From: Streptomyces alfalfae | GTDB lineage: Bacteria > Actinomycetota > Actinomycetes > Streptomycetales > Streptomycetaceae | Reading direction: 5' to 3' | NCBI RefSeq assembly: GCF_004127445.1 | Contig: NZ_QEXM01000025.1 | Coordinates: forward strand, 124,001 to 188,000 | DNA length: 64,000 nt | Part shown: positions 46,597 to 57,950 of the stretch, piece by piece | Position numbering within the stretch: the stretch's first letter is position 1 | Layout: each line of letters opens with the position of its first letter | Notes under the pieces: generated by a model | Database searches by the model: none | What the model was told of the DNA's origin: nothing | The model's input: only the letters and a program-made list of their open reading frames with translations | Program-made: the position numbers and the translations under genes

Positions 46597-47745
46597 ATGG
46601 AAGCCATGGAAGCGACCACGGAAGCGACGACCGGAACCGGCGAGCGGGCCGCCCGCGTGCTCGGCCGCCCCTTCGACATCAACGGCCTCACCCTGCGCAA
46701 CCGCATCGCCATGGCGCCCATGACCCGCGAGTTCTCGCCGGACGGCGTGCCCGGCGAGGACGTCGCCCAGTACTACGCCCGCCGCGCGGCCGGCGGCGTC
46801 GGCCTGATCGTCACCGAGGGCACGTACGTCGACCACGCGTCGGCCGGCAGCAGCCACCGCGTCCCGCACTTCTACGGCGACGCGGCGCTCGCGGGCTGGC
46901 AGAAGGTCGCCGAAGCCGTGCACGCGGCCGGCGGCCGGATCGTCCCGCAGCTCTGGCACGTGGGCGCCACCCGCGACGCGGGCCAGGGCCCCGTCCCCTC
47001 CGCGCCCCCGGCGGGCCCCTCCGGCCTCGGCCTCGACGGCGAGGCCAAGGGCCACGCGATGACGGGCGACGACCTCGACGCGGTGATCGGCGCCTTCGCC
47101 GACAGCGCGGCGGCCGCCGAGCGCATCGGCTTCGACGGCGTCGAACTGCACGGCGCCCACGGCTACCTGATCGACCAGTTCCTCTGGGGCGTCACCAACC
47201 GCCGCACCGACGGCTATGGCGGCGACCTCGCCTCCCGCACCCGTTTCGCCCGGGAGATCGTCGAGGCGGTGCGCGCGGCGGTCTCACCGGCGTTCCCGGT
47301 GATCTTCCGGCTCTCCCAGTGGAAGGCGAACGACTTCGACGCGAAGCTGGCGGAGGACCCGGCCCAGCTCGACGCCCTGCTCGCCCCGCTGGCCGCCGCG
47401 GGCGTCGACGCCTTCCACGCGTCCACGCGCCGCTACTGGCTCCCCGAGTTCCCCGGCGACGACCTCAACCTCGCCGGCTGGGTCAAGAAGCTCACCGGCA
47501 AGGCCACGCTCTCCGTCGGCTCAGTCGGCCTCGACAAGGAGTTCGTGGGCCCGCAGGGCTTCTCCAAGGAGTCCGCGTCCACCGGCATCGACCTGCTCCT
47601 CGACCGCATGGAGCGGGAGGAGTTCGACGTCATCGCGGTGGGCCGCGCGTTGATCGCCGACCCCGAGTGGGCCGACAAGGCGGTCTCCGGCCGCCTGGCC
47701 GACGCGGCGCCCTACGACGCGGGGCTGCTCGGCTCTCTGCGCTGA
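46597..47745 (+). CDS. Old yellow enzyme-type NADH:flavin oxidoreductase
   Basis: 382 residues, ATG 46597 with GGAGGG upstream. An FMN TIM barrel: LRNRIAMAPMTREFSPDG, PQLWHVGATRD, ELHGAHGYLIDQFLW and NRRTDGYGGDLASRTRFARE (catalytic Tyr/FMN contacts), and VGRALIADPEW. It reduces activated alkenes. The active-site His pair of OYE is HGAH. No operon partner. Confidence 0.92.
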   Translation: MEAMEATTEATTGTGERAARVLGRPFDINGLTLRNRIAMAPMTREFSPDGVPGEDVAQYYARRAAGGVGLIVTEGTYVDHASAGSSHRVPHFYGDAALAGWQKVAEAVHAAGGRIVPQLWHVGATRDAGQGPVPSAPPAGPSGLGLDGEAKGHAMTGDDLDAVIGAFADSAAAAERIGFDGVELHGAHGYLIDQFLWGVTNRRTDGYGGDLASRTRFAREIVEAVRAAVSPAFPVIFRLSQWKANDFDAKLAEDPAQLDALLAPLAAAGVDAFHASTRRYWLPEFPGDDLNLAGWVKKLTGKATLSVGSVGLDKEFVGPQGFSKESASTGIDLLLDRMEREEFDVIAVGRALIADPEWADKAVSGRLADAAPYDAGLLGSLR

Positions 47746-47757
47746 GCACCGGCGTCG

Positions 47758-47797
47758 CGAAAGCCCCCGCGCCCTCTCCGGGACGCGGGGGCTTTCG
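47758..47797. terminator. Bidirectional terminator
   Basis: A perfect 14-bp stem (47758-47771 with 47784-47797) ends in CTTTCG, 12 bp past the oxidoreductase stop and 6 bp past the DUF3151 stop. Confidence 0.85.
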
Positions 47798-47802
47798 ACT
47801 AC

Positions 47803-48216
47803 TCAGCCCAGCGTCTCCGCCGCGGTCTCCGAGGAGTCCCGCAGGAAGCCCGCGCAGCGCTCGTACTCCTCCTGCTCGCCGATCGACCGCGCGGCCCGCG
47901 CGAGGGCGTGCAGGGCCCGCAGGAAGCCGCGGTTGGGCTCGTGCTCCCACGGCACGGGGCCGTGGCCCTTCCAGCCGCTGCGGCGCAGGGCGTCGAGGCC
48001 GCGGTGGTAGCCCGTACGGGCGTACGCGTACGACTCGACGACACTGCCGCGTTCGAACGCCGCGTCGGCGAGCTGCGCCCAGGCGAGCGAGGACGTCGGG
48101 TACTTCGCGGCGACGTCGGAGGGGTCCGCGCCGTTCGCGAGGAGCTCGCGCGGCTCGGGGTCGTCGGGCAGATGGGTCGGGGGCGGTCCCCCGAGCAGAT
48201 CCTGGTGAATGGCCAT
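47803..48216 (-). CDS. DUF3151 domain-containing protein
   Basis: 137 residues from ATG 48216. Helical TPR-like sequence: SLAWAQLADAAFERGSVVE, SYAYARTGYHRGLDALRRS, GWKGHGPVPWEHEPNRGFLR, ALHALARAARSIGE. These are the typical DUF3151 landmarks as I recall them. It sits next to fba in many actinobacteria. No known biochemical activity. Confidence 0.87.
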   Translation of the reverse strand: MAIHQDLLGGPPPTHLPDDPEPRELLANGADPSDVAAKYPTSSLAWAQLADAAFERGSVVESYAYARTGYHRGLDALRRSGWKGHGPVPWEHEPNRGFLRALHALARAARSIGEQEEYERCAGFLRDSSETAAETLG

Positions 48217-48245
48217 GGGACCAAGTCTGCGGCATCCCGGCACGA

Positions 48246-48278
48246 CGAAGGCCCCGGGTCGGTGATCCGGGGCCTTCG
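48246..48278. terminator. Terminator downstream of fba
   Basis: A perfect 12-bp stem (48246-48257 with 48267-48278) has a 9-nt loop, 19 bp past the fba stop. Confidence 0.8.
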
Positions 48279-48296
48279 CACGCGGGACGAGAGGGG

Positions 48297-49319
48297 CTAC
48301 TTCAGCTTCGTGCCCGTGGAGCGCAGGTTCGCGCAGGCCTCGGTGACGCGCTTGGCCATGCCGGCCTCGGCCAGCTTGCCCCAGGTGCGCGGGTCGTACG
48401 TCTTCTTCGAGCCGACCTCGCCGTCGACCTTCAGGACGCCGTCGTAGTTGCGGAACATGTGGTCCGCGACGGGCCGCGTGAAGGCGTACTGGGTGTCGGT
48501 GTCGAGGTTCATCTTGACGACGCCGTTCTCGAGCGCGGTCGAGATCTCCTCGGCGGTCGAGCCCGAGCCGCCGTGGAAGACGAAGTCGAACGGCGACTGC
48601 TTGCCGTACTTCGAGCCGACGCCCTCCTGGAGGTCCTTCAGGAGCTCGGGGCGCAGGACGACGTTGCCCGGCTTGTAGACGCCGTGCACGTTGCCGAAGG
48701 AGGCGGCCAGGAGGTAGCGGCCCTTCTCGCCCAGGCCCAGGGCCTCGGCGGTGCGGATCGCGTCGTCGACGGTGGTGTACAGCTCGTCGTTGATCTCGTG
48801 GGTGACGCCGTCCTCCTCGCCGCCGGTCGGCGTGATCTCCACCTCAAGGATGATCTTCGCGGCGGCGGCCTTGGCGAGCAGCTCCTGGCCGATGGCCAGG
48901 TTGTCGGCCAGGGTCTCGGCGGAGCCGTCCCACATGTGCGACTGGAAGAGCGGGTCGCGGCCCTGCGCGACGCGCTCGGCGGAGACGTCGATCAGCGGAC
49001 GGACGTAGGTGTCCAGCTTGTCCTTGGGGCAGTGGTCGGTGTGCAGCGCGACCGTCACGTCGTACTTCGCGGCGACGATGTGCGCGAACTCGGCGAGCGC
49101 GACCGCGCCGGTCACCATGTCCTTGCTGTGCTGGCCGCCCAGGAACTCCGCACCACCCGTGGAGATCTGGATGATGCCGTCGCTCTCGGCCTCCGCGAAC
49201 CCGCGCAGCGCGGCGTGCAGGGTCTGCGAGGACGTCACGTTGATGGCCGGGTAGGCGAACTTGCCTGCCTTCGCCCGGTCGAGCATCTCGTTGTAGACCT
49301 CGGGAGTTGCGATGGGCAT
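48297..49319 (-). CDS. fba: Fructose-bisphosphate aldolase, class II
   Basis: 340 residues. It cleaves fructose 1,6-bisphosphate in glycolysis. LHTDHCPKDKLD carries the zinc-binding His and catalytic Asp; FHGGSGSTAEEISTALENGV is the phosphate loop. MNLDTDTQYAFTRP is typical of the long class IIa form. The start ATG 49319 is preceded by AAGGAGCGGACAC. Confidence 0.97.
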   Translation of the reverse strand: MPIATPEVYNEMLDRAKAGKFAYPAINVTSSQTLHAALRGFAEAESDGIIQISTGGAEFLGGQHSKDMVTGAVALAEFAHIVAAKYDVTVALHTDHCPKDKLDTYVRPLIDVSAERVAQGRDPLFQSHMWDGSAETLADNLAIGQELLAKAAAAKIILEVEITPTGGEEDGVTHEINDELYTTVDDAIRTAEALGLGEKGRYLLAASFGNVHGVYKPGNVVLRPELLKDLQEGVGSKYGKQSPFDFVFHGGSGSTAEEISTALENGVVKMNLDTDTQYAFTRPVADHMFRNYDGVLKVDGEVGSKKTYDPRTWGKLAEAGMAKRVTEACANLRSTGTKLK

Positions 49320-49433
49320 GTGTCCGCTCCTTGTGATGTGCGGGTGGGTGCTGTGCTGCTTGACCCTGACCTGGGGGCGACGACATTGTCGCCCCCATCC
49401 TTCCAGACGCGACGGTCCTCGCGGACGCGACCG

Positions 49434-49982
49434 TCAGTCCAGGCCGAGGTCGTCCTTGGAGTACGCGAAGAGGTACGGCACGCCCGCGCCCTCGGTGATC
49501 TTCTCGCCGGCGCCCGTGGCGCGGTCCACGATGGTGGCGACGCCGACGACCTCGGCACCCGCCTCGCGGACGGCCTCGACGGCGGTCAGCGGCGAGCCGC
49601 CGGTGGTGGAGGTGTCCTCGACGACCAGGACGCGGCGGCCCTTGATGTCGGGGCCCTCGACGCGGCGCTGCATGCCGTGCGCCTTGGCGGCCTTGCGGAC
49701 CACGAAGGCGTCCAGGCGCTTGCCGCGCGCGGCGGACGCGTGCAGCATCGCGCCCGCGACGGGGTCGGCGCCCATGGTCAGACCGCCCACGGCGTCGAAG
49801 TCGAGGTCCGCGGTGAGGTCCAGCAGGACCTGTCCGACCAGCGGGGCGGCTTCACCGTCGAGGGTGATCCGGCGGAGGTCGATGTAGTAGTCGGCCTCCA
49901 GGCCGGAGGAGAGCGTCACCTTGCCGTGCACGACGGCCTTGTCCTTGATCTGCTGCAGCAGCTCGCCGCGTACGTCAGTCAT
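49434..49982 (-). CDS. pyrE: Orotate phosphoribosyltransferase
   Basis: 182 residues from ATG 49982. It makes OMP from orotate and PRPP. LSSGLEADYYIDLRRITLD, GLTMGADPVAGAMLHAS and the PRPP loop VLVVEDTSTTGGSPLTAVEA are characteristic. It has an epimerase gene 11 bp upstream on the same strand and is likely cotranscribed with it. Confidence 0.97.
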   Translation of the reverse strand: MTDVRGELLQQIKDKAVVHGKVTLSSGLEADYYIDLRRITLDGEAAPLVGQVLLDLTADLDFDAVGGLTMGADPVAGAMLHASAARGKRLDAFVVRKAAKAHGMQRRVEGPDIKGRRVLVVEDTSTTGGSPLTAVEAVREAGAEVVGVATIVDRATGAGEKITEGAGVPYLFAYSKDDLGLD

Positions 49983-49992
49983 GCACAGAAGC

Positions 49993-50787
49993 TTAAAGCC
50001 GACGCCAGCTCCAGGTCGTCGACGTCTCCAGGGGCTCGATGGGGGTGACGAGGCGCGGATCGGTGTTGAGTCCGTCGGGCGGCCCGGTCTGCGGCTCCAC
50101 GCACACCGCGGCCTCCTGCTCGTCGTAGACGACGACCCACCGCTCACGGCTCGTGACGTCGACCTCGAACCGCCCGGGCCAGGTCAGCGTGACGTCGACG
50201 CCGTCGGGCATGCCGAAGCAGTCGTCCCACGGTCCGGGCCTCGGGTCGATCCGGCGGCCGGTCGGCAGGTGGTCCTCGCCGCGCTCCTCCTGCCAGGCCG
50301 GGGTGAAGTCGACGCGCACGGGGTCGCCGCCGCCCTCCAGGGAGCGGTTGAACCACGGGTGCCAGCCCGCCTGGGCGGGGAAGGAGGCGCCGTACGTCTC
50401 GATGCCCAGGCGCAGCGTCAGCGTGTCCTCGGTCAGCTCCACGATCTGTGTGACGCGCCCGGGGTAGGGCCAGGGGTCGGCGAGGTCGTAGGTGAAGACG
50501 GCCTCGGTGTCCGAGGTGCGGGCCGTACGCCATTCGGCGTTCCGCGCGAAGCCGTGGATGGCGTGCGGCGGGGAGTTCAGCGGCATCTGGTGGACCGCGG
50601 CGCCGTCGCGGAACCGGCCGTCCCTGATCCGGCCGCACCAGGGCGCCATGGGGAAGCAGCCGTACTTCTGCCCCTGCCGCAGCAGCTCGACGCCGCCGAC
50701 GCGCAGACTTCCGATGCGGCAGCCGTTGCCCGGCTGCACCGTCACTTCCGCGTCGCCCGCGGTGAGGATCACGTCTTCGTTGCTCAC
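49993..50787 (-). CDS. Aldose 1-epimerase family protein
   Basis: 264 residues. A galactose mutarotase-like beta-sandwich. PMAPWCGRIRDGRF, SPPHAIHGFARNAEWR with the active His, and QAGWHPWFNRSLEGG carry the two conserved histidines. The catalytic Glu is probably in VCVEPQTGPPDG. Interconverts sugar anomers or hexose-6-phosphates. It probably shares a transcript with pyrE. Confidence 0.9.
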   Translation of the reverse strand: MSNEDVILTAGDAEVTVQPGNGCRIGSLRVGGVELLRQGQKYGCFPMAPWCGRIRDGRFRDGAAVHQMPLNSPPHAIHGFARNAEWRTARTSDTEAVFTYDLADPWPYPGRVTQIVELTEDTLTLRLGIETYGASFPAQAGWHPWFNRSLEGGGDPVRVDFTPAWQEERGEDHLPTGRRIDPRPGPWDDCFGMPDGVDVTLTWPGRFEVDVTSRERWVVVYDEQEAAVCVEPQTGPPDGLNTDPRLVTPIEPLETSTTWSWRRL

Positions 50788-50812
50788 GGATCCGACCCTA
50801 CGGCGTCCAAGG

Positions 50813-51673
50813 TCAGCGGCGGCGGCGCAGGGCCCTGCCGACCACGATGGCCGAGGCCACCGCGAGGGCCGCCGCGGGCGCGGCCCAGCGCAGCGTGGCG
50901 CCGGCGACGAGGGCCTCGGGGGCGGGGGCGGGGGCGTACCGGCCGCGGGGCGGGGCGTGGTCGACCTCCTCGGCGCTGCGGCCGATCATGGTGCGGCGGG
51001 CGTGCGCGGCCTCGGCGGGCGGCGCGTCGATGTCCTCGACGTCGTCCATCTCGTCGAGCCGCTCGGGCCCGTCCGCGTCGTCGAGCTCCGTCAGCTCGTC
51101 CAGCTCGTCCAGCTCGCCCAGTTCATCGAGGTCGTCGAGGTCGAGCGCGTCGCCGAGGCCGTCGCCGTCCACGCCGTCGTCCGCGTCCTCGCCCGCGTCG
51201 GCCCCGGCTGCCGTGGTGTCCTCCGCAGGGCCGGAGTCCGCGGGCGCCGCCGCCGCGAGCCCCTCGGCGAACCGGTCCAGGAGCCGCAGCACCGCCGACT
51301 CGACCGCCTGGGGGGTGTTCTCCTCGGTGATGCGCCCGTCCGCGGTGGCCGTCCCGCCGAAGACGAGGCTCGCCCCCGCCGCGGCCGGCTCGATCCGCAC
51401 GGTCAGCGAGAACCGGACGGAGCCGGAGCCGCGCGCCTCGCTCCCCTCGCCCTCGATGGCGTACGTCCCGTCGCCGCGGGCGTCGGCCGCGGCGGACCCG
51501 CGGTACGTGATCGAGTGCCCGCCGACGCGCACCTTCAGGCGCCCGGCGAGCGGACCCGCCGTCGCCTCCGCGTCACGCTGCAGGCCCGGCACCGCCCCTG
51601 CGACCCTCTCGGGGTCCGCGAGGGCCTGCCTCAGCCGCGCCGCCGGAACCGGAACGAACACCTCATGCTCCAT
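50813..51673 (-). CDS. SRPBCC-domain protein with acidic linker and membrane tail
   Basis: 286 residues. Residues 1-150 are an SRPBCC/CoxG-like fold (MEHEVFVPVPAARLRQALAD, GPLAGRLKVRVGGHSITYRG, ITEENTPQAVESAVLRLLDR). Then comes a long acidic stretch with Leu-Asp-Glu repeats (DLDDLDELGELDELDEL), and near the end a single helix (AAPAAALAVASAIVVG) with RRR. CoxG-like proteins take part in carbon-monoxide dehydrogenase maturation, but no cox genes are here, so the job is unknown. Confidence 0.75.
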   Translation of the reverse strand: MEHEVFVPVPAARLRQALADPERVAGAVPGLQRDAEATAGPLAGRLKVRVGGHSITYRGSAAADARGDGTYAIEGEGSEARGSGSVRFSLTVRIEPAAAGASLVFGGTATADGRITEENTPQAVESAVLRLLDRFAEGLAAAAPADSGPAEDTTAAGADAGEDADDGVDGDGLGDALDLDDLDELGELDELDELTELDDADGPERLDEMDDVEDIDAPPAEAAHARRTMIGRSAEEVDHAPPRGRYAPAPAPEALVAGATLRWAAPAAALAVASAIVVGRALRRRR

Positions 51674-51955
51674 GACGATCGAGCCTACCCATGCGCCCGC
51701 CGCCATGTGCGGCGGTTCGGCGGAGCGTGTACGTCGGTTCGCGTAACGCGGACGCGCCGGGGTGGACGCCGCGAGCCCCGACGCATGCGTCCGAAGCGCC
51801 GCCCTCGGCGCCCGCGTGGCCGCCGAGGGAGTGCCGCTCACCGGTGGTGAGGGCGGGCTCCGGCACGCCCGTGTCGTCGACGAGGACGGCGGCGGTTCGA
51901 GCGGGGTGAGGACGAGGACGCCGCCCGCCGCGGCGCAGGCGCGGACTCACCGGTC

Positions 51956-52480
51956 TCAGAGCATGGCGGGCAGCGGCATCCGGACGCCCACCCGGGTCCG
52001 CGTGGCCACCAGCTGGCCCTCCTGCGGATACGCGTGCCAGGTCCGCCACATCACGGACCCCTCCTGCCGCTGCGCGAGCAGGGCGGTGAAGGCGTGCGGG
52101 CTGCCGGGGAACACTCCGGCGAGGCCGTGCGGGTGCTCGGCGACGAGGGCCAGCAACTCCTGGGCGCGGCCCGCGAACTGGCCGCGCGAGAGCTGCTCGA
52201 CGCGCGCGGCGAACTCGTACTCCCACTCGCCCACGCGCTTGGAGACGCCCAGCGGCAGCGGGGTGCTGCTGCCGGGGATGCAGGCCACGGTCTCGGAGCA
52301 ACTGCCGTGCTCCTGTTCCAGGAGGACCTGGTGCGAGGCGCCGAGGAGCCTTAACTCCACCTGGGCGTCCGCCAGTTCGAGTGCGAGGGTGGCGAGCGCG
52401 GGCAAGGGCTCGCGGCCGAGAGCCCATGCGAGGTCCTCGGCGCGCGTGTCGGAATAGACAGTCTTCAAGGTCGTGAGCAT
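51956..52480 (-). CDS. DUF2617 family protein with a TTA codon
   Basis: 174 residues from ATG 52480. MLTTLKTVYSDTRAEDLAWAL and GASHQVLLEQEHGSCSETVA match DUF2617 in my recollection. Leu43 is encoded by TTA (52352-52354 complement), the codon read only by the bldA tRNA in Streptomyces, so translation may depend on developmental stage. No function known. Confidence 0.83.
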   Translation of the reverse strand: MLTTLKTVYSDTRAEDLAWALGREPLPALATLALELADAQVELRLLGASHQVLLEQEHGSCSETVACIPGSSTPLPLGVSKRVGEWEYEFAARVEQLSRGQFAGRAQELLALVAEHPHGLAGVFPGSPHAFTALLAQRQEGSVMWRTWHAYPQEGQLVATRTRVGVRMPLPAML

Positions 52481-52889
52481 GGGTCGGCTCCGCTGACACG
52501 CAAGGGAAGTGGGACCGGCGCACCGGATCGGACCCGGGACACCGAAATACCGGCTCGTGCCCACGAGCACGTCACCTACGGGTGTCCCGGGTGCGGACCC
52601 TGAAACGTGTGACGGACCTCTGAGGGCGGTGCTGGACGAGGGAATCATGGTCGACGACACTGCCACAGCACTTTTACCCAACTTCGTGGCCTTTCCATCC
52701 CATGGGGGACCACGCAGTTCATCTGTTCAATGCCCCTCGTTCCCCACGGGACCTCGAACGCGCCCCGCCGGGCCGGTACGGCACCGCGGCCACCGCCCCG
52801 GCGCCCGCCACCCCGGTCATCGAAGCGCCCGGCGGAAGTTGACGTCCCCGCCGGGCACTCCTCGGGATCGGTGGACCAGCTGCCCCGTG
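52481..52889. other. Intergenic region with a possible tiny gene
   Basis: About 400 bp. It must hold the DUF2617 promoter (minus strand). Longer frames crossing it lack coding bias. One short plus-strand frame at 52702-52842 is described separately. Confidence 0.5.
52702..52842 (+). CDS. Possible 46-residue small protein
   Basis: ATG 52702 opens MGDHAVHLFNAPRSPRDLE and closes PVIEAPGGS. The third codon position is about three-quarters G/C and higher in the second half. There is no clear ribosome site. The sequence has the look of a short Streptomyces protein but could be chance. Confidence 0.3.
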   Translation: MGDHAVHLFNAPRSPRDLERAPPGRYGTAATAPAPATPVIEAPGGS

Positions 52890-53144
52890 TCAGCTGCCTC
52901 CGCCGCACCCTCCCCCGCCACCCCCGCACGAGGACCCGCCCCCGCACGAGGATCCGCCGCCGCACGAGGAACCCACGGAGTGCCCGGCGCTGGTGTCGCC
53001 GGCCCACCAGCTGCCCCCCGCCGCACCGCTCGACGCACCGCCCGCGCGCGCGCCCGCGCGCTTCCCGCCGCCGCCCCTCCGGCGCCCGGCCACCACGGCC
53101 AGCGCCGCGATGAGCACCCCGATGAAGAGGAAGGTCCCGGTCAT
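52890..53144 (-). CDS. Small membrane protein with Cys-Gly tail
   Basis: 84 residues from ATG 53144 (GGAG about 10 nt upstream). One N-terminal helix (TFLFIGVLIAALAVVAG) is followed by RRR, a Gly/Ala-rich stretch and a C-terminal run of SSCGGG units with four cysteines. It could bind metal or be lipid- or disulfide-linked at the surface. No function recognised. It lies 139 bp from the divergent aminotransferase gene. Confidence 0.6.
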   Translation of the reverse strand: MTGTFLFIGVLIAALAVVAGRRRGGGGKRAGARAGGASSGAAGGSWWAGDTSAGHSVGSSCGGGSSCGGGSSCGGGGGGCGGGS

Positions 53145-53283
53145 GGCCACCACGCTCCTTCTCGCCCCCGCGAAGCTGGTCCCCCCGTGGGCCTCGCTCC
53201 TCGCGTGACAGGGGGATGCCCGGGCCGGTCGGCCCCCAAAGCAGAGTTGAGCAAGTCCAGAGGTTCGGAGCAGGATGGCGGCC

Positions 53284-54474
53284 ATGACCTCCACTTCCGG
53301 GAGCGGGCGCCCGTTGCTCAACCGCCGCCTGACCGAGTTCGGTACGACGATCTTCGCCGAGATGTCCGCCCTCGCGGTGTCCACGGGCGCGATCAACCTG
53401 GGCCAGGGCTTTCCGGACACCGACGGCCCCGAGGCCGTCCGGGAGGCGGCGGTGCGGGCGCTGCGCGACGGCCGCGGCAACCAGTACCCGCCGGGCCCCG
53501 GCGTCCCCGAGCTGCGCACGGCCATCACCGGGCACCAGCTGTCCCGGTACTCCCTGACGTACGACCCCGACCGCGAGGTCCTCGTGACGGCGGGCGCGAC
53601 CGAGGCCATCGCGGCGTCCCTGCTGGCCCTGGTCGAGCCGGGCGACGAGGTCATCGCCCTGGAGCCCTACTACGACTCGTACGCCGCGTCCATCGCGCTC
53701 GCGGGCGGCACGCGTGTGCCCGTCACCCTGCGGCCCCGCGAAGGCCGCTTCCGCCTCGACCTGGACGAGCTGCGCGACGCCGTCACGCCGCGCACCCGGC
53801 TGCTGCTGCTCAACACCCCGCACAACCCGACCGGCACGGTCCTCACCCGGGCCGAGCTGGCGGAGATCGCGCGGCTCGCCGTCGAGCGCGACCTGCTCGT
53901 CGTCACCGACGAGGTCTACGAGCACCTCGTCTTCGACGACGCCGAGCACATCCCGCTCGCCTCCTTCCCCGGCATGCGCGAGCGCACGGTCACCATCGGG
54001 TCCGCGGGCAAGACGTTCTCGTTCACCGGCTGGAAGGTGGGCTGGGTGACGTCGTCGCCGGAGCTCGTCGCGGCGGTCCGCTCGGCGAAGCAGTTCCTCA
54101 CCTACGTGGCTTCGGGGCCCTTCCAGTACGCGGTCGCCGAGGCGCTCGCGCTGCCCGGCTCCTTCTTCGAGGACTTCCGTGCGGACATGCGGGCCAAGCG
54201 GGACCTGCTCAGCGAGGGCCTGGCGGCCGCGGGCTTCGAGGTCTACCGCCCGGCGGGCACGTACTTCGTGACGACCGACATCCGCCCGCTGGGCGAGAGC
54301 GACGGCTTCGCCTTCTGCCGCGCCCTGCCGGAGCGCGCCGGCGTCGTGGCCATCCCGAACGCCGTCTTCTACGACCACCGCGAGGAGGGCGCCCCCTTCG
54401 TCCGCTTCGCCTTCTGCAAGCGGACCTCCGTCCTCCAGGAGGCGGTCTCCCGCCTCAAGGCGCTCGCGGCCTGA
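53284..54474 (+). CDS. Class I/II PLP-dependent aminotransferase
   Basis: 396 residues from ATG 53284. It has INLGQGFPDTDGP at the start, NTPHNPTGTVLTRAEL, VTDEVYEHLVF and TIGSAGKTFSFTGWKVGW with the PLP Lys in SAGK, and VRFAFCKR carrying the substrate-binding Arg. It is closest to aspartate/kynurenine aminotransferases and to the DapC group that makes succinyl-diaminopimelate in actinobacteria. The kynurenine-type resemblance and the kynurenine operon 8 kb away are noted, not proof. Confidence 0.9.
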   Translation: MTSTSGSGRPLLNRRLTEFGTTIFAEMSALAVSTGAINLGQGFPDTDGPEAVREAAVRALRDGRGNQYPPGPGVPELRTAITGHQLSRYSLTYDPDREVLVTAGATEAIAASLLALVEPGDEVIALEPYYDSYAASIALAGGTRVPVTLRPREGRFRLDLDELRDAVTPRTRLLLLNTPHNPTGTVLTRAELAEIARLAVERDLLVVTDEVYEHLVFDDAEHIPLASFPGMRERTVTIGSAGKTFSFTGWKVGWVTSSPELVAAVRSAKQFLTYVASGPFQYAVAEALALPGSFFEDFRADMRAKRDLLSEGLAAAGFEVYRPAGTYFVTTDIRPLGESDGFAFCRALPERAGVVAIPNAVFYDHREEGAPFVRFAFCKRTSVLQEAVSRLKALAA

Positions 54475-54496
54475 GACGGCACGGCCACGGCACGAC

Positions 54497-54541
54497 GAGA
54501 GCCCGGCCCGGGGCGGTGTGACCGCCCCGGGCCGGGCTCTC
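54497..54541. terminator. Strong bidirectional terminator
   Basis: A perfect 20-bp stem (54497-54516 with 54522-54541) has a TGTGA loop, between convergent aminotransferase and YbjN genes. Confidence 0.9.
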
Positions 54542-54555
54542 GCGCATTACGGGCC

Positions 54556-55095
54556 CTAGGCCTCGTCGTCGCCCGGCTTCTCGCCCTCGGCGGAGTCCAC
54601 CTCGGACTCCAGGCCGAGCTGCTCGACGAGCCAGCGGTCGAACTCGATCGCGGCACGCACCCAGCTGACCGTCGAGGACACGAAGTGCTCCAGGGAGACT
54701 CCGGTGCCGATCAGCATCTGGGCCTCGCCGATCAGGCGGACCGTGCCGTCGTCGTGCGTGTGGCTGTAGACCTTCGGCCACAGCGTCCGGCGGTTCCAGT
54801 CGTCGATCGACTCCAGGAGCTGCTGCTTCTGCTCGATCTGGTGGGGCCGGTCGTAGAACGTCCGCACCGAGAAGACCTGCTGGTCGTCCTCGCCGCGGAA
54901 CATGAAGTACGTGCGGAACTCCTCCCACGGCGCCGCGAGGTCACCCTCGTCGTCGACGACGTGCTTGAGCTCCATCTGGTCCAGGAGCTGCTTGACCAGG
55001 TCCTGGTCGGGGACGACGGGGCCCGCCGGTCCTGCTCCCTGCTGCGGTTCGGGCTGGCCCCCGAAATTCGGAATCGAGGACGGGTCGATGCTCAC
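54556..55095 (-). CDS. YbjN domain-containing protein
   Basis: 179 residues, acidic. The central WEEFRTYFMFRGEDDQQVFS and YDRPHQIEQKQQLLESIDDW, then GTGVSLEHFVSSTVSWVRAA, fit the YbjN fold related to type III secretion chaperones. No operon partner other than the clpB end nearby. Function unknown. Confidence 0.83.
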   Translation of the reverse strand: MSIDPSSIPNFGGQPEPQQGAGPAGPVVPDQDLVKQLLDQMELKHVVDDEGDLAAPWEEFRTYFMFRGEDDQQVFSVRTFYDRPHQIEQKQQLLESIDDWNRRTLWPKVYSHTHDDGTVRLIGEAQMLIGTGVSLEHFVSSTVSWVRAAIEFDRWLVEQLGLESEVDSAEGEKPGDDEA

Positions 55096-55170
55096 GTGCT
55101 GTGTCCCTTCGTATGGATGGGGCCCATCCTCTCCCAGGATGGGCCCCCGGGGGCAAGCCCGACTCCCGTG

Positions 55171-57813
<2,643 letters not shown>

Positions 57814-57896
57814 GTGCGCCTCTCCTCCTTACGTCCGGCCACTCACCCGGGCCTACGAGTACCCCGTACCGCCCGTCCACACTGACTACGTCAACG

Positions 57897-57925
57897 TGCA
57901 TAAAGTTGAGTCTATTCCACTCAAG
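57897..57925 (-). promoter_or_regulatory. HspR-type HAIR operator and promoter of clpB
   Basis: GTTGAGT (57905-57911), 7 nt, ACTCAAG (57919-57925) matches the HAIR consensus CTTGAGT-N7-ACTCAAG in 13 of 14 positions. Read toward clpB, TTGAGT (complement of 57919-57924) can serve as -35 and TATGCA (complement of 57897-57902) as -10 with a 16-nt spacer. HspR bound here would cover the promoter, as known for Streptomyces clpB. Confidence 0.9.
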
Positions 57926-57950
57926 GCAGGACGGGTAAGGCCGGGCGGCT

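Noticed and set aside
51674..51955. Open frames in the gap between SRPBCC and DUF2617 genes
   Set aside because: No ribosome site, no recognisable motif and no consistent codon bias on either strand; I see nothing reliable here.
52509..54521. 670-codon plus-strand frame overlapping the aminotransferase
   Set aside because: It is a second frame of GC-rich DNA; the aminotransferase at 53284-54474 has clear motifs and codon bias, this frame does not.
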